Shown: positions 39,135 through 49,046, counted from the stretch's first letter. The stretch: 64,000 nucleotides of DNA from Roseobacter litoralis Och 149 (GCF_000154785.2 NC_015730.1:1860001-1924000), one strand, 5' to 3'. The notes: a model not told the origin generated them from the letters alone. Program-made: numbers and translations.

Positions 39135-40952
39135 TTAACCAGCACGCGCCATGCGCTTGCGTTCGTGCGGGTCCAGATAACGCTTACGTAACCGAATGGC
39201 CGTCGGGGTCACCTCGACCAGCTCATCGTCGTCGATATAGGCAATTGCCTCTTCCAGACTGAGTGTGATCGGCGTCGTCAATCGAACGGCCTCATCCGTG
39301 CCGGAAGCGCGCACGTTGGTCAGTTTCTTTCCCTTCAGCGGGTTCACTTCGAGGTCGTTTTCACGGCTGTGTTCCCCGATGATCATCCCGGTATAGACGT
39401 TGGCCTGCGCGCCGATCATCATCCTGCCGCGCTCCTCAAGGTTCCACAGGGCATACGCCACCGACGTTCCGTTTTCCATAGAAATCAGGACACCCGCGCG
39501 GCGACCCGGAATCGGTCCCTTATGGGGCGACCAGCCGTGAAAGACGCGGTTCAGAACACCGGTGCCGCGCGTGTCGGTCAGGAATTCACCATGATAGCCG
39601 ATCAGCCCACGCGACGGCACATGCGCCACGATGCGCGTCTTGCCCGCGCCAGCCGGTTTCATTTCGACAAGCTCACCACGGCGCGCACCAGTAATTTTTT
39701 CGATCACAGCACCGGAATATTCATCATCGACGTCGATGGTCGCTTCCTCGATGGGCTCATGGCGCACGCCATCTATGTCGCGGAACAGCACCTGCGGGCG
39801 TGAAATCGACAATTCGAACCCCTCACGGCGCATGTTTTCGATCAGAACACCCATTTGCAATTCGCCGCGCCCTGCAACTTCGAACGCCTCTCCGCCGGGC
39901 GTGTCCGAAATCTTGATCGCCACGTTGCTTTCAGCTTCTTTCATCAGCCGTTCACGGATGACGCGCGACTGGACCTTTTTGCCATCGCGGCCAGCAAGCG
40001 GGCTGTCATTGATGCCGAAGGTGACGGTGATGGTCGGCGGGTCGATGGGCTGCGACGGCAGGGCCTCAGTGACCTGCGGGGCGACGATACTGTCGGCGAC
40101 GGTTGCCTTGGACATGCCTGCGAGGCTGACGATATCGCCCGCTTCAGCCAGATCAATCGGTTGCTGGTTCAGCCCGCGAAAGGCGAGCACTTTGGTCACA
40201 CGAAAGGATTCGATCTGCGAGCCATCCCGGCTCAGCGCCTTGACGGTTTCGCCCGCTTTCACGGTCCCGGCCTCAACCCGGCCTGTCAGAATGCGGCCGA
40301 TGAACGGGTCAGCGCCCAGTGTTGTTGCCAGCATCTGGAACGGTTCGTCGCGCTGTGCCAGCTGCGCCGGGGCAGGGACGTGTTCGACGATCAAATCAAA
40401 CAGCGCTGAAAGGTCCTTGCGCGGACCATCCAACTCGACATCTGCCCAGCCAGAACGCCCTGAGGCATACATGGCCGGGAAATCCAGCTGGTCATCATCC
40501 GCACCAAGGTTGGCAAAGAGGTCAAAACACTCATCCAGCGCGCGGTCAGGTTCGGCGTCTGGTTTGTCGACCTTGTTCAGCACAACAATCGGGCGCAGGC
40601 CAAGGGCCAGCGCTTTGGAGGTGACGAATTTCGTCTGCGGCATCGGCCCTTCGGCGGCGTCGACCAGCAGCACCACACCGTCGACCATCGACAGGATACG
40701 CTCAACCTCACCGCCGAAATCCGCGTGGCCGGGGGTGTCGACGATATTGACGCGCGTGCCTTTCCATTCCACCGATGTCGCTTTGGCCAGAATGGTGATA
40801 CCGCGTTCGCGCTCCAGATCATTGCTGTCCATCGCCCGTTCTGTGGTCGCCTGGTTTTCTCGGTACGTGCCCGATTGCTTGAGCAATTCATCCACCAATG
40901 TGGTTTTGCCGTGGTCGACGTGAGCAATAATTGCGATGTTTCGCAGGTCCAT
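39135..40952 (-). CDS. typA: Translational GTPase TypA/BipA
   Basis: A 605-residue translation factor-type GTPase that binds the ribosome and assists 50S assembly and growth under stress. The G1 motif AHVDHGKTTLVDELL is at residues 10-24, followed by ERERGITILAK (switch I), DTPGHADFGGEVERIL (G3), NKVDKPDA (G4) and the BipA-specific C-terminal region IDDDELVEVTPTAIRLRKRY. The length is normal. It stands alone and is convergent with the alaS transcript. Confidence 0.97.
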   Translation of the reverse strand: MDLRNIAIIAHVDHGKTTLVDELLKQSGTYRENQATTERAMDSNDLERERGITILAKATSVEWKGTRVNIVDTPGHADFGGEVERILSMVDGVVLLVDAAEGPMPQTKFVTSKALALGLRPIVVLNKVDKPDAEPDRALDECFDLFANLGADDDQLDFPAMYASGRSGWADVELDGPRKDLSALFDLIVEHVPAPAQLAQRDEPFQMLATTLGADPFIGRILTGRVEAGTVKAGETVKALSRDGSQIESFRVTKVLAFRGLNQQPIDLAEAGDIVSLAGMSKATVADSIVAPQVTEALPSQPIDPPTITVTFGINDSPLAGRDGKKVQSRVIRERLMKEAESNVAIKISDTPGGEAFEVAGRGELQMGVLIENMRREGFELSISRPQVLFRDIDGVRHEPIEEATIDVDDEYSGAVIEKITGARRGELVEMKPAGAGKTRIVAHVPSRGLIGYHGEFLTDTRGTGVLNRVFHGWSPHKGPIPGRRAGVLISMENGTSVAYALWNLEERGRMMIGAQANVYTGMIIGEHSRENDLEVNPLKGKKLTNVRASGTDEAVRLTTPITLSLEEAIAYIDDDELVEVTPTAIRLRKRYLDPHERKRMARAG

Positions 40953-41063
40953 GAGAGTGCCTCGATTTAACTGAATATGCGCGCCGCTCGGCGCAGCTTT
41001 TGGGGCCGCATACCGCGCAGCCTGCCAGAAAGCCAGCGATAATCGCCCCGGAACCGCGCAGAG

Positions 41064-41399
41064 TTAATGCTGCGTGGTATTTGACAACAGGTGAATGACG
41101 AGAATTCCCGACAGAATAAGCCCCAATCCGATGATCGCTGGCAGGTCGAGTCGTTGACCGAAAACCACAAAGCCAATGCAGGCGATAAAGACGATGCCCA
41201 AGCCCGACCAGATCGCATAGACGACGCCAACGGGCATGAATTTGAGGGTCAGGCCCAGCAGGAAGAAGGCCAGCCCATAGGCGATCACAACGACGATGGT
41301 GGGACCTGTGCGGGTGAACTGCTGACTGGCCTGAAGGGCCGTGGTGCCGATCGTTTCAAACAGAACGGCGAGAATCAGATAGAGGTAATGCATCGGCAT
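41064..41399 (-). CDS. Small multidrug resistance (SMR) efflux protein
   Basis: A 111-residue, four-helix transporter of the EmrE/QacE family. The essential membrane glutamate is in VLFETIGTTALQAS, and the signature GVVYAIWSGLGIVFI lies in helix 3. It works as a dimer exchanging protons for cationic drugs; the E-T-x-G-T pattern fits the drug-export branch better than the guanidinium (Gdx) branch, though this is not certain. Met1 or Met3 may be the start. An Lrp-type regulator gene ends 19 bp upstream on the same strand, so the pair may form an operon. Confidence 0.88.
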   Translation of the reverse strand: MPMHYLYLILAVLFETIGTTALQASQQFTRTGPTIVVVIAYGLAFFLLGLTLKFMPVGVVYAIWSGLGIVFIACIGFVVFGQRLDLPAIIGLGLILSGILVIHLLSNTTQH

Positions 41400-41418
41400 G
41401 AGAGCGGCCCTTCTGGCG

Positions 41419-41874
41419 TTAGACCGGCAGACAGTGCGTGTCTTTGATCTGCTCCATCACGAAGCTGGCAGACACGTCAGACAAGGCCACACGCCGGATA
41501 AGTGATTGGTACAATCGGTCGTAATCCGCCATATCCGCCACGCGCGCACGGATCAAGTAATCAAGCTCTCCGGTCATGCGATACACACCCAAAACCTCGG
41601 GCATATCGCGCGTTGCGGCGCGAAATTCATGCACCCAGGCTTCGGAATGGGTGCTGGTGCGGATCAACATGAAAACCGTGAGGCCAAGGCCCAGTTTATC
41701 CGGATCAAGCAATGCGACACGATCCGTGATGACCCCCGCGCTTTCCAGCGCCTTGATCCGCCGCCAGCACGCGTTGCGGCTGAGGTTCACAGAATCGCTG
41801 ATCGCTTCCAGCGACAGGCTTGCATCGCGTTGAAGAAGGTGAAGCAAGCGGCGATCTATGTCATCAAATGTCAC
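41419..41874 (-). CDS. Lrp/AsnC-family transcriptional regulator
   Basis: A 151-residue regulator with an N-terminal winged helix (DDIDRRLLHLLQRDASLSLE through SVNLSRNACWRRIKALE) and a RAM ligand-binding domain (VFMLIRTSTHSEAWVHEF and YRMTGELDYLIRARV). The start is taken as GTG 41874 (VTFDDIDRR), where homology begins; the frame is open 35 codons further. GGGA lies about 7 nt upstream. It precedes the SMR gene and probably controls it or itself. An A/T-rich inverted repeat at 41885-41901 lies directly upstream of the start. Confidence 0.88.
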   Translation of the reverse strand: MTFDDIDRRLLHLLQRDASLSLEAISDSVNLSRNACWRRIKALESAGVITDRVALLDPDKLGLGLTVFMLIRTSTHSEAWVHEFRAATRDMPEVLGVYRMTGELDYLIRARVADMADYDRLYQSLIRRVALSDVSASFVMEQIKDTHCLPV

Positions 41875-41884
41875 AACTATTCCC

Positions 41885-41901
41885 AATATCTTGTGAATAT
41901 T
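41885..41901. promoter_or_regulatory. Inverted repeat before the Lrp gene, possible operator
   Basis: AATAT (41885-41889) and ATATT (41897-41901) flank a 7-nt centre, 10 nt upstream of the Lrp GTG. Lrp proteins often bind such A/T-rich repeats near their own genes. The match is short and could be chance. Confidence 0.25.
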
Positions 41902-41990
41902 TCCCGCACTACGTACCAATAACGCAGATAAATGGGAAGTTGGTTGCACGGCATCACGGTATAAATGCCTGACAGTCAACGGAGGTCATC

Positions 41991-42197
41991 ATGTTCCAAC
42001 GTATTTTTCTTGCTCATCCCGCCGCAGTCGATGAGACGTTTTTGCAGCATATGGCCTTTGCGCTTCGCTTTGCCGGGCTTTTACTTGCGGCAGGGGGCGC
42101 AGCGTTGGTGCATGCCTTTATTCCCTGCCTGTTTGAAAAAACGGCATCGACGATCATCAGGAACCTTTACGAACGTACGCATAACCGGGGTCAGTAG
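41991..42197 (+). CDS. DUF6356 family small membrane protein
   Basis: A 68-residue protein with one membrane segment (about residues 22-45, AFALRFAGLLLAAGGAALVH). The flanking stretches FLAHPAAVDETFLQHM and HAFIPCLFEKTASTIIRNLYER are the conserved signature of DUF6356. The function is unknown. GGAGGT sits 5 nt before the ATG, a strong ribosome site that confirms this small gene. It is divergent from the Lrp gene and convergent with icd. Confidence 0.88.
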   Translation: MFQRIFLAHPAAVDETFLQHMAFALRFAGLLLAAGGAALVHAFIPCLFEKTASTIIRNLYERTHNRGQ

Positions 42198-42222
42198 CAG
42201 CGACCTGTGACGCTGAAGCTGC

Positions 42223-43437
42223 TCAACACGCCAGCGCCTTGTTCAGGTTCGTTTCTACTTTCTCCAGAAACCCTTGTGTTGTCAGCCAGCGTTGATCTGG
42301 CCCCACCAGCAGCGCGAGGTCTTTGGTCATAAACCCGCTTTCGACTGTATCCACGACCACTTTTTCCAGCGTTTCGGCGAAATTGAGCAAAGCGTCATTG
42401 TCGTCAAGCTTGGCGCGGTGCTTTAACCCGCCTGTCCATGCGTAGATCGAGGCAATTGAATTGGTCGAGGTCGCTTCGCCTTTCTGGTGCTGGCGATAAT
42501 GGCGGGTGACGGTGCCATGCGCGGCTTCGGATTCGACGACCTGTCCGTCCGGTGTCATCAGCACTGACGCCATCAGCCCCAGTGATCCAAAGCCCTGCGC
42601 GACCGTGTCTGACTGCACATCGCCATCATAATTCTTGCAAGCCCAGACATACCCACCCGACCACTTCATGGCAGAGGCGACCATGTCATCAATCAGACGG
42701 TGTTCGTACCAGATGCCAGCAGCTTCGAATTTTTCCTTGAACTCTTCTTCGAAAACCTGCGCAAAGAGTTCGAGGAACCGTCCGTCATATTGTTTCAGAA
42801 TGGTGTTTTTCGTGGACAGATACACGGGCCAGCCCAGATTGAGACCATAGTTGAGGGACGCGCGCGCAAAGTCGATGATGGATTTGTCGAGGTTGTACAT
42901 CGCCATCACGACACCGCTGTCGGGCGCGTCAAAGACCTCACGCTCAATCTCCGTGCCGTCTTCTCCGACAAATTTGAGGGTCAGCTTACCCTTGCCGGGA
43001 AACTTGAAATCTGTCGCGCGGTATTGATCGCCATAGGCGTGTCGCCCCACAACGATGGGTTTCGTCCAGCCCGGCACGAGGCGCGGCACGTTCCGGCAAA
43101 TGATCGGCTGGCGAAAGATCACCCCGCCCAGAATGTTGCGGATCGTGCCATTGGGCGAGCGCCACATCTGTTTCAGGCCGAACTCTTCGACGCGAGCTTC
43201 ATCTGGCGTGATCGTCGCGCATTTGACCCCGACACCGTGTTCCTTGATCGCATGGGCTGCATCCACGGTGATCTGATCATCCGTGGCATCGCGGGATTCC
43301 ATGCCCAGATCATAGTATTTCAGATCAACGTCCAGATAAGGCAGGATCAGCTTTTGCTTGATGAAATCCCATATAATGCGGGTCATTTCATCCCCATCGA
43401 GTTCCACAACGGGGTTTTGCACTTTGATCTTTGTCAC
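42223..43437 (-). CDS. icd: Isocitrate dehydrogenase, NADP-dependent (dimeric, eukaryotic-like type)
   Basis: A 404-residue TCA-cycle enzyme converting isocitrate to 2-oxoglutarate. It belongs to the type found in alphaproteobacteria and mitochondria, recognisable from [37 protein letters not shown] and [16 protein letters not shown]. The length fits (about 405). A perfect GTATAC-AAAT-GTATAC repeat lies 72-87 bp upstream and may be an operator. The HD-domain gene ends about 105 bp upstream on the same strand. Confidence 0.97.
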   Translation of the reverse strand: MTKIKVQNPVVELDGDEMTRIIWDFIKQKLILPYLDVDLKYYDLGMESRDATDDQITVDAAHAIKEHGVGVKCATITPDEARVEEFGLKQMWRSPNGTIRNILGGVIFRQPIICRNVPRLVPGWTKPIVVGRHAYGDQYRATDFKFPGKGKLTLKFVGEDGTEIEREVFDAPDSGVVMAMYNLDKSIIDFARASLNYGLNLGWPVYLSTKNTILKQYDGRFLELFAQVFEEEFKEKFEAAGIWYEHRLIDDMVASAMKWSGGYVWACKNYDGDVQSDTVAQGFGSLGLMASVLMTPDGQVVESEAAHGTVTRHYRQHQKGEATSTNSIASIYAWTGGLKHRAKLDDNDALLNFAETLEKVVVDTVESGFMTKDLALLVGPDQRWLTTQGFLEKVETNLNKALAC

Positions 43438-43508
43438 CGGAATCTCCTGCTTCTTAGCTGGGTGTCACGGTGGCCATAGCGCAATTCATGGGGGCTGCAT
43501 AGATTTAA

Positions 43509-43524
43509 GTATACAAATGTATAC
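43509..43524. promoter_or_regulatory. Palindrome upstream of icd, possible GntR-type operator
   Basis: GTATACAAATGTATAC consists of two GTATAC hexamers 4 nt apart, a perfect inverted and direct repeat. It lies 72 bp before the icd start. Cores of the form TGTATACA/GTATAC are common in operators of FadR-subfamily GntR regulators. No such regulator gene is in the window. Confidence 0.4.
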
Positions 43525-43541
43525 CGAAAAAGCGTCAAAGT

Positions 43542-44129
43542 TTATTTCTTGGACATCTTTTGGAAAAATGCTTCCAGTTTCGGAAACAACCACTGCCAAA
43601 GACGCGGTGCGCCTTTTTGAACAGGTGTGCCCACACGCTGTGAAAGCTGATCGATGGTGACGCCATATTCAAGCCATGAACCGCCGCCGTTTGCCATGTT
43701 GGAAATAGGCGGCTGTACCCGGTCGATGGATTTGGCAAAAACTGCATCCGGGGTTTCGGCCGCTTCGAATTCATCCCAGATTTCGCGGAACGCCTTTGCC
43801 TGATCTTCTGGCAACAGGCCGAACAGGCGATCCGCCGCGATTTGTTCCTGCGCCTCTTGTGCGGCAGCATCCACAGTCCCGTGGATCGGGTTGTCGCCCG
43901 CGTCGATTTCTACGATGTCATGCAGCAGCAGCATCTTGAGCACCCGGTCGATGCGCACGTCCGGACCCGCCTGATCCGCCAGCACGAAGGCATAGAGCAT
44001 CACGTGCCACGAGTGTTCGGCGGAGTTTTCATAGCGGGAATTGTCATGCAGCCGTGAGGCGCGCATGACCGATTTCAACTGGTCCGCCTCGCTCAGAAAG
44101 GCGATCTGTGCTGCCAGCCGATCACTCAT
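43542..44129 (-). CDS. HD-domain phosphohydrolase (YfbR-like)
   Basis: A 195-residue metal-dependent phosphohydrolase of the HD superfamily. The metal site is visible in YENSAEHSWHVMLYAFVLAD and LLLHDIVEIDAGD, as in 5'-deoxynucleotidase YfbR and its relatives, which hydrolyse deoxynucleoside monophosphates. Residues near the C-terminus (PQLWQWLFP-like APRLWQWLFPKLEAF) are also seen in this group. The start ATG 44129 overlaps the stop of the 80-residue gene upstream by 8 nt, so the two are coupled. Confidence 0.85.
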   Translation of the reverse strand: MSDRLAAQIAFLSEADQLKSVMRASRLHDNSRYENSAEHSWHVMLYAFVLADQAGPDVRIDRVLKMLLLHDIVEIDAGDNPIHGTVDAAAQEAQEQIAADRLFGLLPEDQAKAFREIWDEFEAAETPDAVFAKSIDRVQPPISNMANGGGSWLEYGVTIDQLSQRVGTPVQKGAPRLWQWLFPKLEAFFQKMSKK

Positions 44130-44364
44130 CCTTCGGGGCCGGCAAGCTGCGCGCGAGGTCTTCTTTGATCTTGCCCAGAACCTCGCGGGCACGCTGTTCG
44201 GCCCGTCTGACCCGCACAGCAGTCAGATAGGCCTCTTCCATGGTTTGCGAAGAGCCGCCAATGGTGTCTGCAACCCGCTGCACGAAAGCATCATCGCCCG
44301 TGGCGTTTATGATTTTTAGGCTTTCAAGCGCCAGTTCATCGGCGACATCTTCCACGATACCCAT
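44122..44364 (-). CDS. Conserved small protein of unknown function
   Basis: An 80-residue, highly charged, mostly helical protein (MGIVEDVADELALESLKI to LPAPKDE) with no signal peptide or membrane segment. I do not recognise a family. Reality is supported by its tight packing: it starts 3 nt after the stop of the alpha/beta hydrolase gene and overlaps the HD gene by 8 nt, all on one strand. A role with the HD phosphohydrolase is possible but unproven. Confidence 0.7.
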   Translation of the reverse strand: MGIVEDVADELALESLKIINATGDDAFVQRVADTIGGSSQTMEEAYLTAVRVRRAEQRAREVLGKIKEDLARSLPAPKDE

Positions 44365-44367
44365 GGC

Positions 44368-45021
44368 CTACCGTGACGTTTCGGTCAGCCGACGTTTGAC
44401 GTAATCCGTTGTTGTGTCGATCAGCGTTTCAAGATGCGGCTCTTCAAAGAAATGCCCGGCACCCTCGACCTGCTCATGGGTGATTGTGATGCCTTTTTGC
44501 TCGTGCAGCTTGCTGACGAGGGCTTCGGTATCGCTGGGTGGGGCCACGCGGTCTGCCGTGCCGTTGATCACAAGGCCAGAGGACGGGCAGGGGGCAAGAA
44601 ACGAAAAGTCATACATGTTTGCAGGGGGTGCCACGGAAATAAATCCGGTGATCTCGGGGCGACGCATGAGCAATTGCATCCCGATCCAAGCGCCAAAGGA
44701 AAACCCGGCAACCCAGCAGTGTTTGGAATTGTTGTTCATCGACTGCAGATAATCCAGCGCGGAGGCGGCGTCGGATAATTCACCGATCCCCTGATCATAT
44801 TCGCCCTGACTGCGGCCGACACCGCGGAAATTGAACCGCAGGACGGTGAATCCCATGTTATAAAATGCGTAATGCATGCGGTGCACAATGATATGGTTCA
44901 TCGTGCCGCCAAATTGAGGGTGCGGGTGCAGGACAATCGCAATCGGCGCATCGCGCTCTTTTTGGGGGTGGTAACGACCTTCTAGCCGACCCTCGGGGCC
45001 GGGGAAAATGACCTCAGGCAT
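44368..45021 (-). CDS. Alpha/beta hydrolase
   Basis: A 217-residue alpha/beta hydrolase of the dienelactone-hydrolase-like/YjfP group. It has LHPHPQFGGTMNHIIV near the oxyanion region, FRGVGRSQGEYDQG, the nucleophile elbow GFSFGAW (Ser), an acidic residue in GTADRVAPPSD, and the catalytic His in EGAGHFFEE. The physiological substrate is unknown. ATG 45021 begins MPEVIFPGPEG, where homology starts; an 11-codon extension upstream is possible. It is the first gene of a compact three-gene minus-strand cluster and is divergent from iscR. Confidence 0.85.
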   Translation of the reverse strand: MPEVIFPGPEGRLEGRYHPQKERDAPIAIVLHPHPQFGGTMNHIIVHRMHYAFYNMGFTVLRFNFRGVGRSQGEYDQGIGELSDAASALDYLQSMNNNSKHCWVAGFSFGAWIGMQLLMRRPEITGFISVAPPANMYDFSFLAPCPSSGLVINGTADRVAPPSDTEALVSKLHEQKGITITHEQVEGAGHFFEEPHLETLIDTTTDYVKRRLTETSR

Positions 45022-45062
45022 GAGTGTCCCTGTGTATTGTGTCGCCAGCCCCACCTGAATTC

Positions 45063-45099
45063 TTGACGAGTTCGCATGGGGACCTTAGAACGGTTCTAA
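45063..45099 (+). promoter_or_regulatory. iscR promoter with overlapping 15-bp palindromic operator
   Basis: TTGACG at 45063-45068 and TAGAAC at 45086-45091 are 17 nt apart. The perfect palindrome TTAGAAC-G-GTTCTAA at 45085-45099 covers the -10. A repressor bound there would block the promoter. IscR is the natural candidate because this promoter drives iscR and the suf genes; in Rhodobacterales a palindromic 'iron-Rhodo box' has been assigned to IscR, but I cannot check the exact consensus. A second palindrome, TCTAATTAGA (45095-45104), overlaps it. Confidence 0.55.
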
Positions 45100-45199
45100 T
45101 TAGATCGCAGATGACAAGACCTGCTGCGGACTATGGCCTTAAGGTTTAACGCGTCCCACGTCAATCAATTGACCGCGACGCGCATATCGGGGAATTGCG

Positions 45200-45673
45200 A
45201 TGAAGCTATCGACAAAAGGGCGGTATGCGATGGTGGCACTTGCAGATATTGCAATGCAGCCGGGTGATAAACTGGTGTCGCTTGGCGATATCGCAACGCG
45301 TCAGGCAATTTCACTGGCTTATCTGGAACAGTTATTTGTCAAACTGCGCCGCGCAGACCTCGTTACTTCCGTGCGTGGGCCGGGGGGGGGATACCGTTTA
45401 AAAAGATCCCCGTCTGACATTCGGGTTGTGGAAATTCTCAGCGCTGTCGATGAGACCGTTGACGCGATGCACAAGGGGGCAGGCGCTTCTGGCGGCGCGT
45501 CGGGCAGTCAGGCGCAGTCCTTGACCAACCGCTTGTGGGAGAGCCTGAGTGCACATGTTTACGTGTTCCTGCATCAAACGCGGTTGTCGGATGTGATTGC
45601 CAACGAACTCGCGCCCTGTCCGGCTGTGCCCAACCTGTTTGACATCGTAGACGAGCCATCAGAGCACGCGTGA
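45200..45673 (+). CDS. iscR: Rrf2-family regulator IscR (three-Cys motif absent)
   Basis: A 157-residue Rrf2-type regulator leading the suf operon. The winged-helix region MKLSTKGRYAMVALADIAMQ through VTSVRGPGGGYRLKRSPSDI is fully typical. In enterobacterial IscR a loop after VDE carries three cysteines that hold a 2Fe-2S cluster; here that loop reads HKGAGASGGASGSQAQS and has none. The only cysteine is in ELAPCPAVPN near the C-terminus. A Rhodobacter IscR with a single cysteine and unusual cluster ligation has been reported, and this looks the same. Autoregulation is suggested by the palindrome at 45085-45099. Confidence 0.92.
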   Translation: MKLSTKGRYAMVALADIAMQPGDKLVSLGDIATRQAISLAYLEQLFVKLRRADLVTSVRGPGGGYRLKRSPSDIRVVEILSAVDETVDAMHKGAGASGGASGSQAQSLTNRLWESLSAHVYVFLHQTRLSDVIANELAPCPAVPNLFDIVDEPSEHA

Positions 45674-45704
45674 CGCACGCGCAACGATTTTAGAAAGCCG
45701 ACAT

Positions 45705-46748
45705 GTGAGACGTATCTACCTCGATCACAATGCGACATCACCGCTGCGCCCCGAGGCGCGGGAGGCGATGCTTGCTGCAATGGATGTGGTGGGCAATCCA
45801 TCCTCTGTGCATGCCGAAGGGCGCGCGGCAAAAGGCATGATGGAGCGCGCGCGTCGCGATATCGCCGAGGCATTGTGCGCCCAGGATGCAGAAATCATAT
45901 TCACCTCTGGCGCCACCGAAGCCGCGGCACTTGCATGTGCCGGGCGCGATTTGAAAGCCAGCGATATCGAGCATGACGCGGTGCGCGCGTGGTGTGCGCC
46001 GCAGTTACAAGTGGACCCGCAGGGCGGCGTCTCGATTCATGATCCGGCGCATTCGGCCTTACAACGGGCCAATTCGGAAACCGGCATTTTGCAGAACTTA
46101 CCCGAAGGCCTCGCCGTGAGCGACATGACACAGGCCTTTGGAAAGGTGCCGCTAGATTTCAATGCAAGCGGGGCACGCATGGCGCTGATCTCCGCCCATA
46201 AGCTCGGGGGTCCCAAGGGCGTCGGTGCTTTAGTGCTGCGCCGTGGTCAGGACATACCCGTGCAGATCAAGGGCGGCGGGCAGGAAATGGGCCGCCGGTC
46301 GGGCACTGAAAACCTGATTGGAATCGCTGGTTTTGCGGCCGCGGCGCGCGCGGCAAAGCGCGATCTGGACGCCGGGCGTTGGGAAGAAATCAAAGAACTT
46401 AGAAAGATTCTAGAAAACGCCCTTGCAGCCGAGACAAAGACAACTATTTTTATCGGGAAAGACGTTAACCGTCTGCCCAACACGTTGTGTTTTGCCACGC
46501 AGGGCTGGAAAGGCGAGGCTCAGGTGATCCAGATGGATCTCGCCGGGTTCGCCATCAGCGCAGGTTCCGCCTGCTCCAGCGGCAAGGTCAAAGCCAGCAG
46601 TGTTCTGCGCGCGATGGGACTGGATGAAGCAACCGCAAGCTGCGCCATTCGCGTGTCTTTGGGTTTGGAAACGACGAAAAATGAGGTCCTGCAGTTTGCG
46701 CAGACCTGGCTTGAAAAAGAAAAGAAATTTCGCGCCCGCGCGGCGTGA
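45705..46748 (+). CDS. Cysteine desulfurase, IscS/NifS type (short form)
   Basis: A 347-residue PLP enzyme taking sulfur from cysteine for Fe-S assembly. Group I features are present: IYLDHNATSPLRPEA, the PLP-stacking His in IEHDAVRAW, NSETGILQNL, the PLP lysine in SAHKLGGPKG, and the active cysteine in SAGSACSSGKV. It is about 50 residues shorter than Escherichia coli IscS. The start is GTG 45705. An ATG at 45703 is followed directly by TGA, forming a minimal start-stop that overlaps the GTG. It is the second gene of the suf operon, 31 bp after iscR, and distinct from SufS downstream. Confidence 0.88.
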   Translation: MRRIYLDHNATSPLRPEAREAMLAAMDVVGNPSSVHAEGRAAKGMMERARRDIAEALCAQDAEIIFTSGATEAAALACAGRDLKASDIEHDAVRAWCAPQLQVDPQGGVSIHDPAHSALQRANSETGILQNLPEGLAVSDMTQAFGKVPLDFNASGARMALISAHKLGGPKGVGALVLRRGQDIPVQIKGGGQEMGRRSGTENLIGIAGFAAAARAAKRDLDAGRWEEIKELRKILENALAAETKTTIFIGKDVNRLPNTLCFATQGWKGEAQVIQMDLAGFAISAGSACSSGKVKASSVLRAMGLDEATASCAIRVSLGLETTKNEVLQFAQTWLEKEKKFRARAA

Positions 46749-46763
46749 GCACTGGAGGATACG

Positions 46764-48302
<1,539 letters not shown>

Positions 48303-48310
48303 TTCAAAAA

Positions 48311-48664
48311 ATGGCTGGGAACGAAATTGATACGCATGCAACGTTGAATGATCTGCGAACGCCGCGCGCAAACGATGGAGGTCGGGAGGCGCTACTCGTA
48401 GGCTTTTTGTCTGCTGTCGGACTCATGGTTTTTTTCGGCGCAAACGACGTTTCGTCGATGCCGCTTTTTGCGAAAACTGTCGTTTGCTTGTTTCTGCCAT
48501 TGGTGCTCGCCTTCACAACGATGACGTTTGTCGCCTCGGTTCAGAGCGCCCGGCGAGCGAAGCGTGCTGAAGCAGCGAGGCAAAATGACACCGCTCGAAA
48601 GGAAAAGCAGATTGCTGAAGCGAAGGCGCGAGGCGACTTCGACAGGTGGAACAAAGACGAATGA
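48311..48664 (+). CDS. Small membrane protein in the suf operon, unknown function
   Basis: A 117-residue protein with two predicted membrane helices (about residues 27-44, [17 protein letters not shown], and 53-75, [20 protein letters not shown]) and a strongly charged C-terminal coil ([28 protein letters not shown]). I do not recognise a family. It lies 8 bp after sufB, and its TGA overlaps the next gene's ATG (ATGA at 48661), so it is clearly part of the operon. Two extra genes between sufB and sufC are not part of the standard Suf set. Confidence 0.75.
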   Translation: MAGNEIDTHATLNDLRTPRANDGGREALLVGFLSAVGLMVFFGANDVSSMPLFAKTVVCLFLPLVLAFTTMTFVASVQSARRAKRAEAARQNDTARKEKQIAEAKARGDFDRWNKDE

Positions 48665-48975
48665 TCCTCACAACTACCAACACTGTCGAAGGTCACACGA
48701 TCACCGCCTATAAGGGCATCGTTGTCGGCGAGGCGATCATGGGCGCGAATATCGTGCGGGATTTTTTTGCCTCGGTCACGGATGTGATTGGTGGACGCTC
48801 CGGTGCTTATGAGAGCAAGCTGCAAGATGCTCGGACCGAGGCTATGGCCGAAATCGAAGAACGCGCCGCGGCACTTGGGGCCAATGCCGTCGTGGGCATT
48901 GATCTCGACTATGAGGTAATCGGGGACAGCATGCTGATGGTCTCTGTATCGGGCACGGCCGTGACCATAACGTAA
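48661..48975 (+). CDS. YbjQ/UPF0145 family protein
   Basis: A 104-residue protein of the UPF0145/YbjQ ('heavy-metal binding domain') family. Diagnostic features are [21 protein letters not shown] near the N-terminus, the central [18 protein letters not shown] and [16 protein letters not shown]. The family forms pentamers, and its function is not established. Its ATG overlaps the preceding stop by 4 nt. Its placement between sufB and sufC hints at a link with metal or cluster handling, which is inference only. Confidence 0.9.
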   Translation: MILTTTNTVEGHTITAYKGIVVGEAIMGANIVRDFFASVTDVIGGRSGAYESKLQDARTEAMAEIEERAAALGANAVVGIDLDYEVIGDSMLMVSVSGTAVTIT

Positions 48976-49046
48976 CCGACTTAAAGAACGCGCCGCAAGG
49001 CACTGAAATAAAACGCCTCTGTGCGATTAGATATAAGGGAAGAAAA

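Noticed and set aside
39631..40923. 430-codon plus-strand ORF opposite typA
   Set aside because: Ser/Arg-rich antisense frame of a highly conserved GTPase; no domain.
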